This document shows, piece by piece, positions 27,075 through 36,462 of a stretch of 64,000 nt of DNA. The position numbers and the translations under genes were made by a program. The DNA comes from Rhodoblastus sp963713695 (GTDB taxonomy: Bacteria > Pseudomonadota > Alphaproteobacteria > Rhizobiales > Beijerinckiaceae), in assembly GCA_963713695.1 (NCBI GenBank), contig CAVQMU010000010.1, forward strand, positions 62,001-126,000, given 5' to 3'. A model generated the notes under the pieces. That model saw nothing but the letters and a program-made list of their open reading frames with translations, was not told the origin of the DNA and searched no databases. Numbering within the stretch: position 1 is the stretch's first letter; each line of letters opens with the position of its first letter.

Positions 27075-29055
27075 CTAGATTTCCGAGGCGCGCAAAAGAT
27101 CCTCCTCGAGCTCCCGCGCGCGCATTTCGGAGTCTGCGTCGCTCGCGATCGCCTCGACGCTGTCGCTGACCTGGATTTTCTCCTGGTCGTCCCGATGCTG
27201 GCGCCTCCACAGCGCGGCATAGGCTCCGTTCAAGGCCAGCAGTTTTTCGTGGTCGCCGCGCTCGACGACGACGCCCTTGTCCAGCACCAGGATTTCGTCG
27301 GCGTTGACGACGGTCGACAGCCGGTGCGCGATGACGATGGTGGTCCGCCCGCGCGAGGCCGTCTCCAGCGCCGCCTGGATTTCGCGTTCCGTCAGTGTGT
27401 CGAGCGCGCTGGTCGCCTCGTCGAGTACGAGGATCGGCGGCGCCTTCAGGAAGGTGCGGGCCATGGCGACGCGCTGCTTCTCCCCGCCGGACAGTTTCAG
27501 GCCGCGCTCGCCGACTTGCGCGTCAAAACCGCCCGGCGCGCTTTCGATGAAGGTTTCAATGCGCGCCAGCGCCGCCGCCGCGCGCATTTCGGCCTCGCTG
27601 GCTTCGGGCCTGCCATAGAGGATGTTGTAGCGGATCGTGTCGTTGAACAGCACGTTGTCCTGCGGGGCCATGCCCAGGGCGGCCCGTAGCGAATCCAGTG
27701 TAACCCCGGAGATATCCTGCCCGTCAATGGTGATGCGGCCCTGCTGCGGATCGAAGAAACGGAAGATGAGGCGGGAGATCGTCGACTTGCCCGCCCCCGA
27801 GGAACCGACGATGGCCAGCGTATTGCCTGCGGGAACTTCGAAATCGACCCCGCGCAAGATTTCTCGCGCGGGGTCGTAGGCAAAGTGCACATTCTCGAAA
27901 CGCAGATCGCCGCCTTTGACAATCAGCGCGGGTGCATTGGGGGCTTCGACAATCTCGTTGGGCTGGTGCAGAAGCTCGAACATCATGTCGATGTCGATCA
28001 GCGACTGCTTCACCTCGCGATAGAGCATGCCCATGAAATTGAGCGGCTGGTAGAGCTGGATCAGCATGGCGTTGAGCATGACGAAATCGCCGACGCTGTT
28101 GCGACCCGCGCGAATGCCGGAGACGCAGAGGACCATGATCGAGGCCATGCCCAGCGTGAAGATCAAGGCCTGCCCGAAGTTCAGCACGGCGAGCGAAACG
28201 TAGCTCTTGACGCTGTTGCGCTCGTAGCGCGCCATGGAGCGGTCGTAGCGCTCCGTCTCGCGCCCTTCGGCGCCGAAATATTTGACCGTCTCGTAGTTGA
28301 GCAGCGAGTTCGATGGCCTTGGCGTTGGCGTCCGAATCGCTTTCGTTCATCGAGCGGCGGATGCCGATGCGCCAATTGGTGGCGAACGCCGTATAGCCGA
28401 GATAGGCGGCGATGGTCGCAAGCGTGATCGCCGCATAGCGCCAGTCGAACTGGAACAGCATGACGCCGAGGATGAGCAGGAACTCGAACGCCGTGGGCAG
28501 CCCGTTCAGCATGACCATGCGCGAAAACGTCTCGATGGCGTTGCGGCCGCGCTCGAGCACGCGGGTCAGGGCGCCGGTCTTGCGCTCCAGATGGAAGCGC
28601 ATGGAGAGGCCGTGCACATGGCCGAAGACATCGACCGCCAGCCGGCGCACGGCATTCATCGCCACGGCGGCGAATACGGCGTCCCGGCCTTGCGTCAGCG
28701 CGGTCATGAGTATGCGCAGGGCTGCGTAAAGCAGGGTGAGCGCCGCCGGTCCCGCGAAAAGAGCGGCGGAGGACGCTCCCCGGTCATGAACCTGCGCCAG
28801 CGCGTCGGTCGCCCATTTGAAGGCGTAGGGCACGGCGATGGTCGCAAGCTTGGCCAGCGCCAGCAGCGCCAGGGAGAGAAAGATGCGCCTGCGCAGGTCG
28901 GCGCGGCCGCTTGGCCAGATATAGGGTCCGAGCTGAATCAGCGCCCGCGAGACGCGGGTCTGGCGCGGCGGATTATGGGGGGCGTCCAGGGCGCGGCCTT
29001 CCTGTTTCTCTTGTTTGCCTCTCGCCGATATAGGGCCGCGCGGCCCCCGCGCCAA
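27075..29055 (-). CDS. Atm1-type ABC exporter (permease-ATPase), frame broken
   Basis: A fused exporter of about 659 residues. The N-terminal six-helix domain carries ALRILMTALTQGRDAVFAAV and VHGLSMRFHLERKTGALTRV. The ATPase has Walker A (AIVGSSGAGKSTISRLIF), signature (GLKLSGGEKQRVAMARTFLK), Walker B (ILVLDEATSALD) and the H-loop. NYETVKYFGAEGRE and the layout match the Atm1/HMT1 group, which exports glutathione-linked sulfur or metal species. The frame breaks at TT 28309-28310 (a surplus base between DANAKAI and SLLNYETV). The likely start is TTG at 29055, two bases after the stop of the upstream gene, which implies coupling; no ATG is found nearby. Confidence 0.85.
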
Positions 29056-29057
29056 CT

Positions 29058-29642
29058 TTATGTGTGCAGTTTCGACTCGTCCGCCAGATGCGGGACGAGT
29101 TGGGCGCGCGGCTTCCGCCGGCCGATCTCGTCCTTGAACTCCGCATTGAACAAATCCAGCGCCTCAGCCTCGCCGGCGGCCGTGACAAAGCGCGGCGGCG
29201 AGGCGGGGAGACCCTCGCGATCGAAGGCGGCGACCCAATAAAGGTTCAGTCGCCGTGGATTGGTCGAGCGAGCCTGCTTCAAGAGATCCGCGGCGTCGCA
29301 GATCGAATCCTGAAGCTGGATCAGGTTTTCGCGTTCTGCGACAGCGGCCTTGTCGATGGCTTCCGCCCAGATAGCGAGGCAAGCCGATTCATAGAGATCG
29401 CCTGCAAGTTTGCGCGCCTTCGACAGGGGCAGGAACAGCGCCAGCTGGGCGACCGCGCGTTTCTTGCCGTTCACAGCCTTCTTTTTCACCCGTATCGGCT
29501 CGATCGGCCGGCCCGCGGCCGCCAAAAGCGATTTTTTCTTCCTGCCGGCGCGCTTGTCCGCGCGCTTCTTGCCCGAGCCGGGCTCGTCCGCAGGGCGGCG
29601 GGGAGAGGGATCGCTGGTTTTTGCCTTGCTTTTCTTGACCAT
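29058..29642 (-). CDS. Unknown basic protein upstream of the Atm1-like exporter
   Basis: I do not recognise the family. The protein has 194 residues. The first 60 are strongly basic and disordered-looking (KKSKAKTSDPSPRRPADEPG, KKRADKRAGRKKK), suggesting nucleic-acid or membrane contact. The second part is a compact helical region (LPLSKARKLAGDLYESACLA, ERENLIQLQDSICDAADLLK) followed by LNLYWVAAFDREGLP. There is no signal peptide. It ends two bases before the TTG of the Atm1-like gene, so the two are probably cotranscribed and coupled. Confidence 0.6.
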   Translation of the reverse strand: MVKKSKAKTSDPSPRRPADEPGSGKKRADKRAGRKKKSLLAAAGRPIEPIRVKKKAVNGKKRAVAQLALFLPLSKARKLAGDLYESACLAIWAEAIDKAAVAERENLIQLQDSICDAADLLKQARSTNPRRLNLYWVAAFDREGLPASPPRFVTAAGEAEALDLFNAEFKDEIGRRKPRAQLVPHLADESKLHT

Positions 29643-29739
29643 GTCTTCAAAACCCTCGGGCGCTCGAAAATTTCGATGCGGTGTGAAGGACCACGCGCCC
29701 TTTTCGCACGTTCGCCGAGGCTTGTGTAGGCAGCCAGGA

Positions 29740-32094
29740 TCAGGCGGCGGCGTCGTCGCGCCGGGACTTGATCGCCGCGCCTCTCGCCGAACCGGTTTTC
29801 GCCAGCGTCAGGCTCAGCTCCGTCGCCAGGCGCGACCATTCGCGCCGCAGGCCGTCAAGGAAATCGTCGCCGTAAAGGACGAATTCTTCTCGCTCGGTCG
29901 CGCGCCAGCAACGGCACAGGCGGGCCAGCCCTGCGGCGCCGATATTGCCGGCGCTGCTTGCGAGGGCGTGAGCCTCGTGCTGGAAGGCCTGAAGGTCGCC
30001 ATCCTCGACGGCTGCGACCATGCGTTCGATAATCTGCTTTCCCTCCTCGAGGAATTGCCCGAGCAATTCACGCAAAAAATCCTCTCCGCCAAGTTTCGCC
30101 AGAGCGGCGAGCGCGCCGGGAGCGAGCGGTTCGACATCGCTGGCGGCTTCCAGCGCCATGGCGTTGGCCACGAAGCGTCCCGCGCTTGCGCCCCGCCGCC
30201 CCGTAAAGGCGTCGGAGACGGCTGCCAGCAGCGTTTCAGGCTCCAGCGGCTTGGTCAGGCAGGCGACCATTCCCGCACGCGCGCACTCCTCCTGGCAGGC
30301 GTTGCTGGCGTCTGCGGTCAGGGCGATGATCGGCGCATGCGTGCGCAACGGAGCGAATCGATAGAGACGCGCGACTTCGGGACCGTCGATGCCGGGCATG
30401 TTGACGTCGAGCAGGATCACGTCGAAACGTTCGGCCAGCATGGCGTCGAGCGCCGCTTCGCCATCGGGTACGACCCTTGTGGAATGGCCGCCCTGGACAA
30501 GAATTTTCTCCAGCACCATCCGGTTGACGCCATTGTCTTCGGCCAGCAGCAGTTTCAGCGGCGTCCGCGCCCAGCCTTGCGGCGAAGCCGCTCGCGCCGC
30601 TGCGCCCGCCGGCGCCGCCGCGATCGCTTGCAGGCAGCGGACGATTTCGTGCGCCCGATCGAGGTCGATGGGATCATCCTCGTGGGCGACCACCGCGATG
30701 CAGAATCGGCGCGCCAGCGCCAGGGCGTCGCAGGCTCGAGAAGAGGCGTCGCCTGAACCGGGCAAGGCGATCAGGACGGGATCGCTTTTCTGCGGGCCGT
30801 CGAAATTTTCATCAGCGCAGAAAGAGGCGGCGTCGAACGCCGTCCGCCGCGATTGCCCGTTGACCGGCCTGTTCGGTTGGGGATCGCCATCGACGGGGTC
30901 GCGCCCGACCTTCAGATCGAACCAGAACCGCGAGCCCTTGCCGGGCTCGCTGTCGACGTCGATGTGGCCGCCGCGCGCCTCCAGCCGCCGCCGCGCTATG
31001 GCGAGGCCCAGGCCGCTGCCGCCGAAGCGGCGCGTTATGCCCGGATCGGCCTGGACGAAGCTTTCGAAAATCCGCGCCTGCGCCGATCTGGCTATGCCGA
31101 GGCCGGTGTCGCGCACCTCGATCTTCAGCTCGGTCGCGGCGTCGTCGCGGCTGATGACGCCGACATGGATCGCGACCGCGCCGCTTTGCGTGAACTTGAC
31201 GGCGTTGCCGCCGAGGTTTTGCAGGATGTCGAGCAGAAGGGCCGGTTCGGCAAGGACATGCCGCGGCGTGTCGGCGTCGATGCACAGGCCCAGGCGCACG
31301 CCCTTCTTGTCCGCCTCGACAGCCAGCAGGCCGCGAAGGTTACAGAGCAGGGCGAAGAGATCGACGCGCTCCGGCCGTTGCGGCTCCTGCCCGATTTCAT
31401 CGCGCGCGACGGTCAGCAGCGCCTCGATATGACGCAGCAATATGCCGCCCGCATTTGAAAGGGTCTGGACCATTTCGCGCTGCTGGCTGTCGAGCTCCGT
31501 TTTCTGCAACAGCGCCCCGAGGCCAATGATCGCCGTCAGCGGCGTGCGCAATTCATGGCTGACGCAGGCGAGCAGCAGGGTCTTGGCGTGGTTGGCGCGC
31601 TCGGCTTCTGCATGCGCCTCGGCCAGGCGCCGCAACAGCAGGCCGCCATAGATCGGAATGATGATGAGGGAGGCGAAAAGACCCGCCGACAACGCGACAT
31701 GGGAATGCCAGAAATCGGTCAGCCAGACGTTGACGGCGAAGCCCGCGGCGGAGCTTGCGACGGCTGCTCCCATGTAGCGCGCTCCGAGCCGGACGCCGTT
31801 GCCGAGGATCATCCAGAAATAGAGCGGGAAGAGACAGGCCGACGCGGCGTCGCCCTGCCGCAGGCCGAAGGAAATGATCGCAGCGTCGGCGCAGATCGCC
31901 GCGATTCGGCGCGCTGGGCTGGGGCCGGCCCGCTTTGTGACATGAAGCTGGAAAAGCGAGACAATCAGCAGATAGGCGCACACCCAGGGCAGGCCTTCGT
32001 GATAGAAATCCTGCGCCGGCCTTTCGCCGCCAAAGGCAAGAAAACCGGCTGCGGCGAGAACCATGACGCCCAGCACGAGCCGGTTGACCATCAT
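29740..32094 (-). CDS. RpfC-like hybrid sensor histidine kinase
   Basis: A 784-residue multi-domain kinase. Five or six membrane helices occupy residues 5-155, and the input region (SPARRIAAICADAAIISFGL, then FPLYFWMILGNGVRLGARYM) resembles the RpfC diffusible-signal-factor sensor. A HisKA domain follows (LLLACVSHELRTPLTAIIGL, phospho-His180), and then HATPase (NLGGNAVKFTQSG, VRDTGLGIARSAQARIFESF, RFGGSGLGLAIARR). Next comes a receiver (LKLLLAEDNGVNRMVLEKIL, FDVILLDVNMPGIDG), and last a C-terminal Hpt domain (FQHEAHALASSAGNIGAAGL). This order is that of RpfC. It lies 84 bases after the receiver protein gene and is probably its partner. No DSF synthase (RpfF) gene is in the window. Confidence 0.85.
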   Translation of the reverse strand: MMVNRLVLGVMVLAAAGFLAFGGERPAQDFYHEGLPWVCAYLLIVSLFQLHVTKRAGPSPARRIAAICADAAIISFGLRQGDAASACLFPLYFWMILGNGVRLGARYMGAAVASSAAGFAVNVWLTDFWHSHVALSAGLFASLIIIPIYGGLLLRRLAEAHAEAERANHAKTLLLACVSHELRTPLTAIIGLGALLQKTELDSQQREMVQTLSNAGGILLRHIEALLTVARDEIGQEPQRPERVDLFALLCNLRGLLAVEADKKGVRLGLCIDADTPRHVLAEPALLLDILQNLGGNAVKFTQSGAVAIHVGVISRDDAATELKIEVRDTGLGIARSAQARIFESFVQADPGITRRFGGSGLGLAIARRRLEARGGHIDVDSEPGKGSRFWFDLKVGRDPVDGDPQPNRPVNGQSRRTAFDAASFCADENFDGPQKSDPVLIALPGSGDASSRACDALALARRFCIAVVAHEDDPIDLDRAHEIVRCLQAIAAAPAGAAARAASPQGWARTPLKLLLAEDNGVNRMVLEKILVQGGHSTRVVPDGEAALDAMLAERFDVILLDVNMPGIDGPEVARLYRFAPLRTHAPIIALTADASNACQEECARAGMVACLTKPLEPETLLAAVSDAFTGRRGASAGRFVANAMALEAASDVEPLAPGALAALAKLGGEDFLRELLGQFLEEGKQIIERMVAAVEDGDLQAFQHEAHALASSAGNIGAAGLARLCRCWRATEREEFVLYGDDFLDGLRREWSRLATELSLTLAKTGSARGAAIKSRRDDAAA

Positions 32095-32178
32095 CCCTCG
32101 CTCGCCGGATTTCGCGCGTATGGATGAAGAGATGCAAGGCCCGAGCGACGGCGGCCGATAACCGCAACCGGGAGGCGT

Positions 32179-33726
32179 TCATGCGCGGCGCCCCATAGGC
32201 GTCGGCGTTTCGTCGGCAAGCCAGGCAGACGTCAGCATTTTCAGGTCGCGGGCGGCGAAGGGCGCTCCGAAACAAGGGCCCTGCGCCGCCGTTACGCCGG
32301 CGCGCTTCAGGGGAGTCAGCAGCGTCGGCGAGGCGACGTTTGCGGCGACGAGGACCGGCGCGCGGCCGGTCCGCCGCACCGCGGCGGCGCGGATGAGCCG
32401 CGCGATCGAAGCCGGGCGCGACACGCCGCAGGAGTAGAGGAGCGTGGGCCGGAAATCTTCGGCGAAACGGGCGAGCGGTGTGCTCCATTCGTCACGCGCG
32501 CCGGGGTTTTCATCATCTGTCGAACAATCGCGCGGTTTGAGAGCGCCGAGATCGAGGGTCAGTCCGACGCCGAGCGATCGGAGGCTTCGCGCGACATGCT
32601 CGGCGCGCTGAGGCTGGGACAGCGCCTCGCGCGCGCAAAGCTGGAGGTCGAGCCAGTCCGGCGGCATCCGGCTTTTCGAGAAGAGTGACGCCGCAAGAGG
32701 GGCGGAGGCGCCCGAACCCGCGCTGTCGAGCCGAAAGCGGAGACTGAAACGCAGCGGGCGGTTCGCGGCGCGAAATTCGGCGGCTGAGTCGAAGGCGGCT
32801 TGCAAGGCTTCCGCGTCGCCGGCGTCCGCCGGCTCCTCGTCGCGCAAAAATTGCGCGCCGCAGATCGCGCCGGAGCGCAGGTCGATCCTCGGCTGGAAAC
32901 GCCAACGTGGCTGCGCCGCCGTCTCGTCCATGCGCGCTCCGGCCTGGGCCATGGCTTCGCGCAGGCATTTCACCGCGCGCGCTTCCGGCGATGCGTAGTC
33001 GGTGCGCGGCAAGGCGAAGCCGACGCGGAGGGCGAGGCCGCCCGCAAATGCGGCGAGTTCGCGCAACCGGCGGGCGCAGGCCTCGGCTTCGGCGGCGTTG
33101 GCGACGTCGCCTTGCAGCACAAGGAAGCGCAGGCGATCAATGCGCCCCAGCATGTCCCCAACGCGTTTCTGCCGCCGCAGCGCCGCGACAAGTTCGGCTG
33201 CGTCGAAATGCGCGCCGTCGGCCGCGTCGATCTCGACGACGTGCAGCGCATAGGGCGCCGCTTCGCCGCATCGCTGCAAAAGCTTTCGCGTCTCGGCGGC
33301 GAAATCGTCGTTTGCCTTCTCGCGCGGCGCGGGCGCCACGACTTGGGCGCGCTGCCCCAATTTCAGCAGGTTGCGGGCGCGCGACAGAAATTCGAAATGG
33401 TCGATCGGCGTCGTGAGGAAATCCGTCGCGCCGCTTTCAAGCGCGCGCAGGCGCAGCGTCCGCTGGTCGTTGACCGTGATCATCATGATCGGCACGCCCG
33501 CGGAATGGGGCAGGGCGCGAAAGCGCGAAATGAATTCGTCGCCGTCGATCTGGGGCATGTCGTGATCGGTCACGATCAGATCGGGCCGCGCGCCCTTCAG
33601 CCAGTCGAGCGCCTCGCAGGGGTCGCCGAAGGCGCGGACCTTGACGTCCTCTCCGATCGATTGTGCGAGTTTCGAGTAGATCGTCCGGTTGGTGACCCGG
33701 TCATCAACAATTAGTATCAGCGCCAT
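32179..33726 (-). CDS. RpfG-like receiver fused to degenerate GGDEF and EAL domains
   Basis: A 515-residue response regulator. Residues 1-125 are a receiver resembling that of RpfG (LILIVDDRVTNRTIYSKLAQ, phospho-Asp54 in DLIVTDHDMPQIDG). The usual Lys is replaced by Thr106 (TDFLTTPIDHFEF). Residues 140-265 have the outline of a GGDEF domain, but the signature is replaced by RIDRLRF (195-201), so no cyclase activity is expected. Residues 275-515 resemble an EAL domain, but the EALLR position reads GAQFLRD (290-296) and metal ligands appear lost. RpfG itself carries HD-GYP here. This may be a catalytically dead, protein- or c-di-GMP-binding output. It is followed by the RpfC-like kinase on the same strand. 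Confidence 0.78.
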   Translation of the reverse strand: MALILIVDDRVTNRTIYSKLAQSIGEDVKVRAFGDPCEALDWLKGARPDLIVTDHDMPQIDGDEFISRFRALPHSAGVPIMMITVNDQRTLRLRALESGATDFLTTPIDHFEFLSRARNLLKLGQRAQVVAPAPREKANDDFAAETRKLLQRCGEAAPYALHVVEIDAADGAHFDAAELVAALRRQKRVGDMLGRIDRLRFLVLQGDVANAAEAEACARRLRELAAFAGGLALRVGFALPRTDYASPEARAVKCLREAMAQAGARMDETAAQPRWRFQPRIDLRSGAICGAQFLRDEEPADAGDAEALQAAFDSAAEFRAANRPLRFSLRFRLDSAGSGASAPLAASLFSKSRMPPDWLDLQLCAREALSQPQRAEHVARSLRSLGVGLTLDLGALKPRDCSTDDENPGARDEWSTPLARFAEDFRPTLLYSCGVSRPASIARLIRAAAVRRTGRAPVLVAANVASPTLLTPLKRAGVTAAQGPCFGAPFAARDLKMLTSAWLADETPTPMGRRA

Positions 33727-33983
33727 GTCCGAACCCGGTTGCTTCGCCCGGCGCGCGACCGGCCCAGCGCGATCCCAGTGTATCGCGGCACAGGCCGAGC
33801 GCGTTGATTTTGCGGCGTCTTCCCGGAGAGTGCGTCCGGTCTTCCGATGCGCCGCAGAAACGCCCGGGAAGGCGCAATATCCGACAATTTAATTAAGTAA
33901 CTGTTCCCGTTTGTTTTTGCATTCCGCCAGGTCGCTGGGCCTATGCGCTGGCGCGAATGGTCCAAGCCCGGCCGGCAAAGGCT

Positions 33984-34526
33984 CTAAACGTAAAAAGGCG
34001 ACAGGCGGACCACGCCGCCGGACTCGATTTTTTCCGCAGCGTCGGCAAGACGCTGGCCGCCGATAACCAGTCCGGGCGCGATTTCCGCAAGCGGCAGCAA
34101 TACGAAGGCGCGCTCCATCAGTCCGGGATGCGGCAGGGTCAGCCGGGGGTCGGCCGAGGAAAGATTCTCGTAAAAGAGCAAGTCAATGTCGATCGGGCGC
34201 GGTCCCCATCGCAAGCTTCGGCGCCGGCCCATGTCGCGTTCGACGCACTGGACGAGTTCGAGCAGCGCGAAGGGATCGAGCTGCGTGCGGGCGAGGGCGC
34301 AGGCGTTGATGAAATCGGGCTGGTCGACGACGCCCCAGGGCTTTGTCCGATAGAGCGATGAAAGCGCCTCGAATTCAAGCCCCGCCTCGCGCAAGCGTTC
34401 GACCGCGGCGCGCAGATTGGCCGCGGGATCGCCGAGATTGGCGCCGAGGCCGAGGCCGACCTGCCTCGGGGGCGAAGAGGTTTCAGGACTTTGCAAGTTC
34501 GGTCCAGACCTTGAAGGCCGCGACAT
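33984..34526 (-). CDS. folK: 2-amino-4-hydroxy-6-hydroxymethyldihydropteridine pyrophosphokinase
   Basis: A HPPK enzyme of about 180 residues that transfers pyrophosphate from ATP to the pterin in folate synthesis. Diagnostic blocks are GLGLGANLGDPAANLRAAVE, SSLYRTKPWGVVDQPDFINA, and the C-terminal core RRRSLRWGPRPIDIDLLFYE followed by LTLPHPGLMERAFVLLPLAE. The start is uncertain: ATG 34526 is used, and a TTG at 34496 gives the length more usual for the family. Either way it overlaps the 3' end of folP. The folB gene that often lies between folP and folK is absent here. Confidence 0.9.
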   Translation of the reverse strand: MSRPSRSGPNLQSPETSSPPRQVGLGLGANLGDPAANLRAAVERLREAGLEFEALSSLYRTKPWGVVDQPDFINACALARTQLDPFALLELVQCVERDMGRRRSLRWGPRPIDIDLLFYENLSSADPRLTLPHPGLMERAFVLLPLAEIAPGLVIGGQRLADAAEKIESGGVVRLSPFYV

Positions 34527-35319
34527 GTTCGACGACGTCATGCACGCGAAAGATCTGCGCGCCGCGCGCCAGCGAAAAGAGATTGGCGGCAAGGGTGGCG
34601 GCAAGCCGGTCCTGGGTGTCGAGGCCCGTGAGCGCGCCGAGAAAGCGCTTGCGCGAAACCCCGATCAGCACCGGCAGGCCGAACCGATCCCTCAGTCTGC
34701 TTGTCGCCTGGAGCGCTTCGAGATTCTGCTCGAGTGTCTTGCCGAAGCCGATGCCGGGGTCGAGGATGAGTTTTTCGCTCGTTACCCCGGCCTTTGCCGC
34801 CAGTTCGAGCGAGTCGGCAAAAAAGCCGGTCATGTCGGCGACAATGTCGAGGGAGGGATCGATCGCGGCGCGATGGTGCATGACAACCAGCGCCGCGCCG
34901 GTCTCGGCTGCGACCTCGGCCATGCCGGGATCGCCGCGCAAGCCGGTGACGTCATTGATGAGCGCCGCGCCTGAAGCCATGGCCTTTCGCGCAATTTCGG
35001 CCTTGCTGGTGTCGATCGAGACGGGGAGGGCGGTCTGGGCCAGCAGGGCGCCGAGCACGGGTTCGAGCCGCGCCCATTCCTCCGCCTCGCCGACAGGCGA
35101 AAAGCCGGGGCGGGTCGATTCCGCGCCCATGTCGATCACGTCGGCGCCCGCCGCCTCCATCGCCCCGGCATGGGCGAGGGCGCTCGCGACCGAGGCGAAT
35201 TTGCCGCCATCGGAAAAGCTGTCGGGCGTCACGTTCAATATGCCCATGACCAACGGCTTTCGGCCGATCTTTTCCAGAAAGGCGTCAGCTGAGGCTCGGG
35301 TCCGGGCGAAACGATGCAT
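34483..35319 (-). CDS. folP: Dihydropteroate synthase
   Basis: A 278-residue TIM-barrel enzyme that joins p-aminobenzoate to the pterin pyrophosphate. Signatures are MGILNVTPDSFSDGGKFASV, DMGAESTRPGFSPVGEAEE, LPVSIDTSKAEIARKAMASG, LINDVTGLRGDPGMAEVAAE, and LILDPGIGFGKTLEQNLEAL. The C-terminal IGVSRKRFLGALTG binds the phosphate. Length is normal. It precedes and overlaps folK on the same strand, giving a two-gene folate operon. Confidence 0.96.
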   Translation of the reverse strand: MHRFARTRASADAFLEKIGRKPLVMGILNVTPDSFSDGGKFASVASALAHAGAMEAAGADVIDMGAESTRPGFSPVGEAEEWARLEPVLGALLAQTALPVSIDTSKAEIARKAMASGAALINDVTGLRGDPGMAEVAAETGAALVVMHHRAAIDPSLDIVADMTGFFADSLELAAKAGVTSEKLILDPGIGFGKTLEQNLEALQATSRLRDRFGLPVLIGVSRKRFLGALTGLDTQDRLAATLAANLFSLARGAQIFRVHDVVEHVAAFKVWTELAKS

Positions 35320-35376
35320 AGGGGATTTCCAGAAGAGGCGCCGGTTTAGGCGTGCGGCGGCCCTCTGTAAAGCGGC

Positions 35377-36462
35377 TCAATCGCTCCCGATCTCCCGCTC
35401 GTCGACCGCTGCCGCCTTGACCATGGCGAAGATCTCTTCGCCGGCGGCCAGTCCCAATTGGTCGGCCGCCATGCGGGTGAGGCTGGCGTAGAGCCTCTCG
35501 CCGCCGGTCAGTTCGATCGTCGCCAGCGCGAGGGGCCCGCGGCTGGCGGCGACGCGGAAAACGCGTCCGGCGAGAATGGTGCGGATTGAAATGTCCGGCG
35601 GCGGCTTGCGCGCGAGCACCACGTCGACGGCCTTGATGAAGACGCGGATTTTGTTCGACGCCGCGCGTCCGGGCAAAAAGATCTCTCCGGCCGCATGCTT
35701 GAGCCGCGTAAGACCGTAATGTTCGTCGTAATCGCCGCCCTCGCAGGCGAGGGACGAACCGATCCCGAAGCGTTCCGATGGATTGTCCGGGCGGGCGCTG
35801 GCGAAGATTTCCTCGGGAGCGCCGATCTCAACCACCCGGCCGCGCTCCAGCATCACCACCTGCGTGGCGAGCCGCATCACCTCGTCGATCTGATGCGAGA
35901 CGAGCATGATGGGTATGGCGAATTCATCGCGCGCGAGTTCGACGAGGCTCATCGCCTTTTGGCGGCGGGCCACGTCGAGCGCGGCGAAAGGCTCGTCCAT
36001 CAGCAGGAGTCTCGGCGCCGCCATCAGGGCGCGGGCGACGCCCACGCGCTGGCGCTCGCCGCCGGACAATTGTTCGGGACGGCGATCCATCAACCCGCCG
36101 ATGCCCAGCGTGTCCACCACCCGTTCGAGCGGCAGGCGACGGGCGTCGCGCGGCGCGAAAAACGCGCCGAAGCGCAGGTTTTTCGCGACGCTGAGATGTG
36201 GAAACAGCAGCGCGTCCTGGAACACCAAGCCGACGCGCCTTTTCCGCGGCGCAACGAATATTCTGTTGCGAGTGTCGACCAGCACGCGGTCCGCGACGGT
36301 GATGCGTCCTCCATCGGGCCGCGCCAGTCCGGCGACGAGATCGATCAGCGTCGATTTGCCCGAGCCCGAGGGGCCGAACAAGGCGGTGACCTTCGCCTCG
36401 CTTGAAAAGGCGGCCCGCAAGCTGAAATCGCCGCGGTCCAGCGCCACGTCGAGGTTGATCAT
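35377..36462 (-). CDS. modC: Molybdate ABC transporter ATP-binding protein
   Basis: A 361-residue ABC ATPase. It has Walker A (TALFGPSGSGKSTLIDLVAG), signature (LSGGERQRVGVARALMAAPR), Walker B (LLLMDEPFAALD) and an H-loop (IMLVSHQIDEVMRLA). The C-terminal 70 residues (ISIRTILAGRVFRVAASRGP, LYASLTRMAADQLGLAAGEE) are a MOP/TOBE molybdate-binding unit, which distinguishes ModC from sulfate or sugar ATPases. It overlaps modB by four bases. The periplasmic binding protein gene modA is not in the window. Confidence 0.93.
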   Translation of the reverse strand: MINLDVALDRGDFSLRAAFSSEAKVTALFGPSGSGKSTLIDLVAGLARPDGGRITVADRVLVDTRNRIFVAPRKRRVGLVFQDALLFPHLSVAKNLRFGAFFAPRDARRLPLERVVDTLGIGGLMDRRPEQLSGGERQRVGVARALMAAPRLLLMDEPFAALDVARRQKAMSLVELARDEFAIPIMLVSHQIDEVMRLATQVVMLERGRVVEIGAPEEIFASARPDNPSERFGIGSSLACEGGDYDEHYGLTRLKHAAGEIFLPGRAASNKIRVFIKAVDVVLARKPPPDISIRTILAGRVFRVAASRGPLALATIELTGGERLYASLTRMAADQLGLAAGEEIFAMVKAAAVDEREIGSD

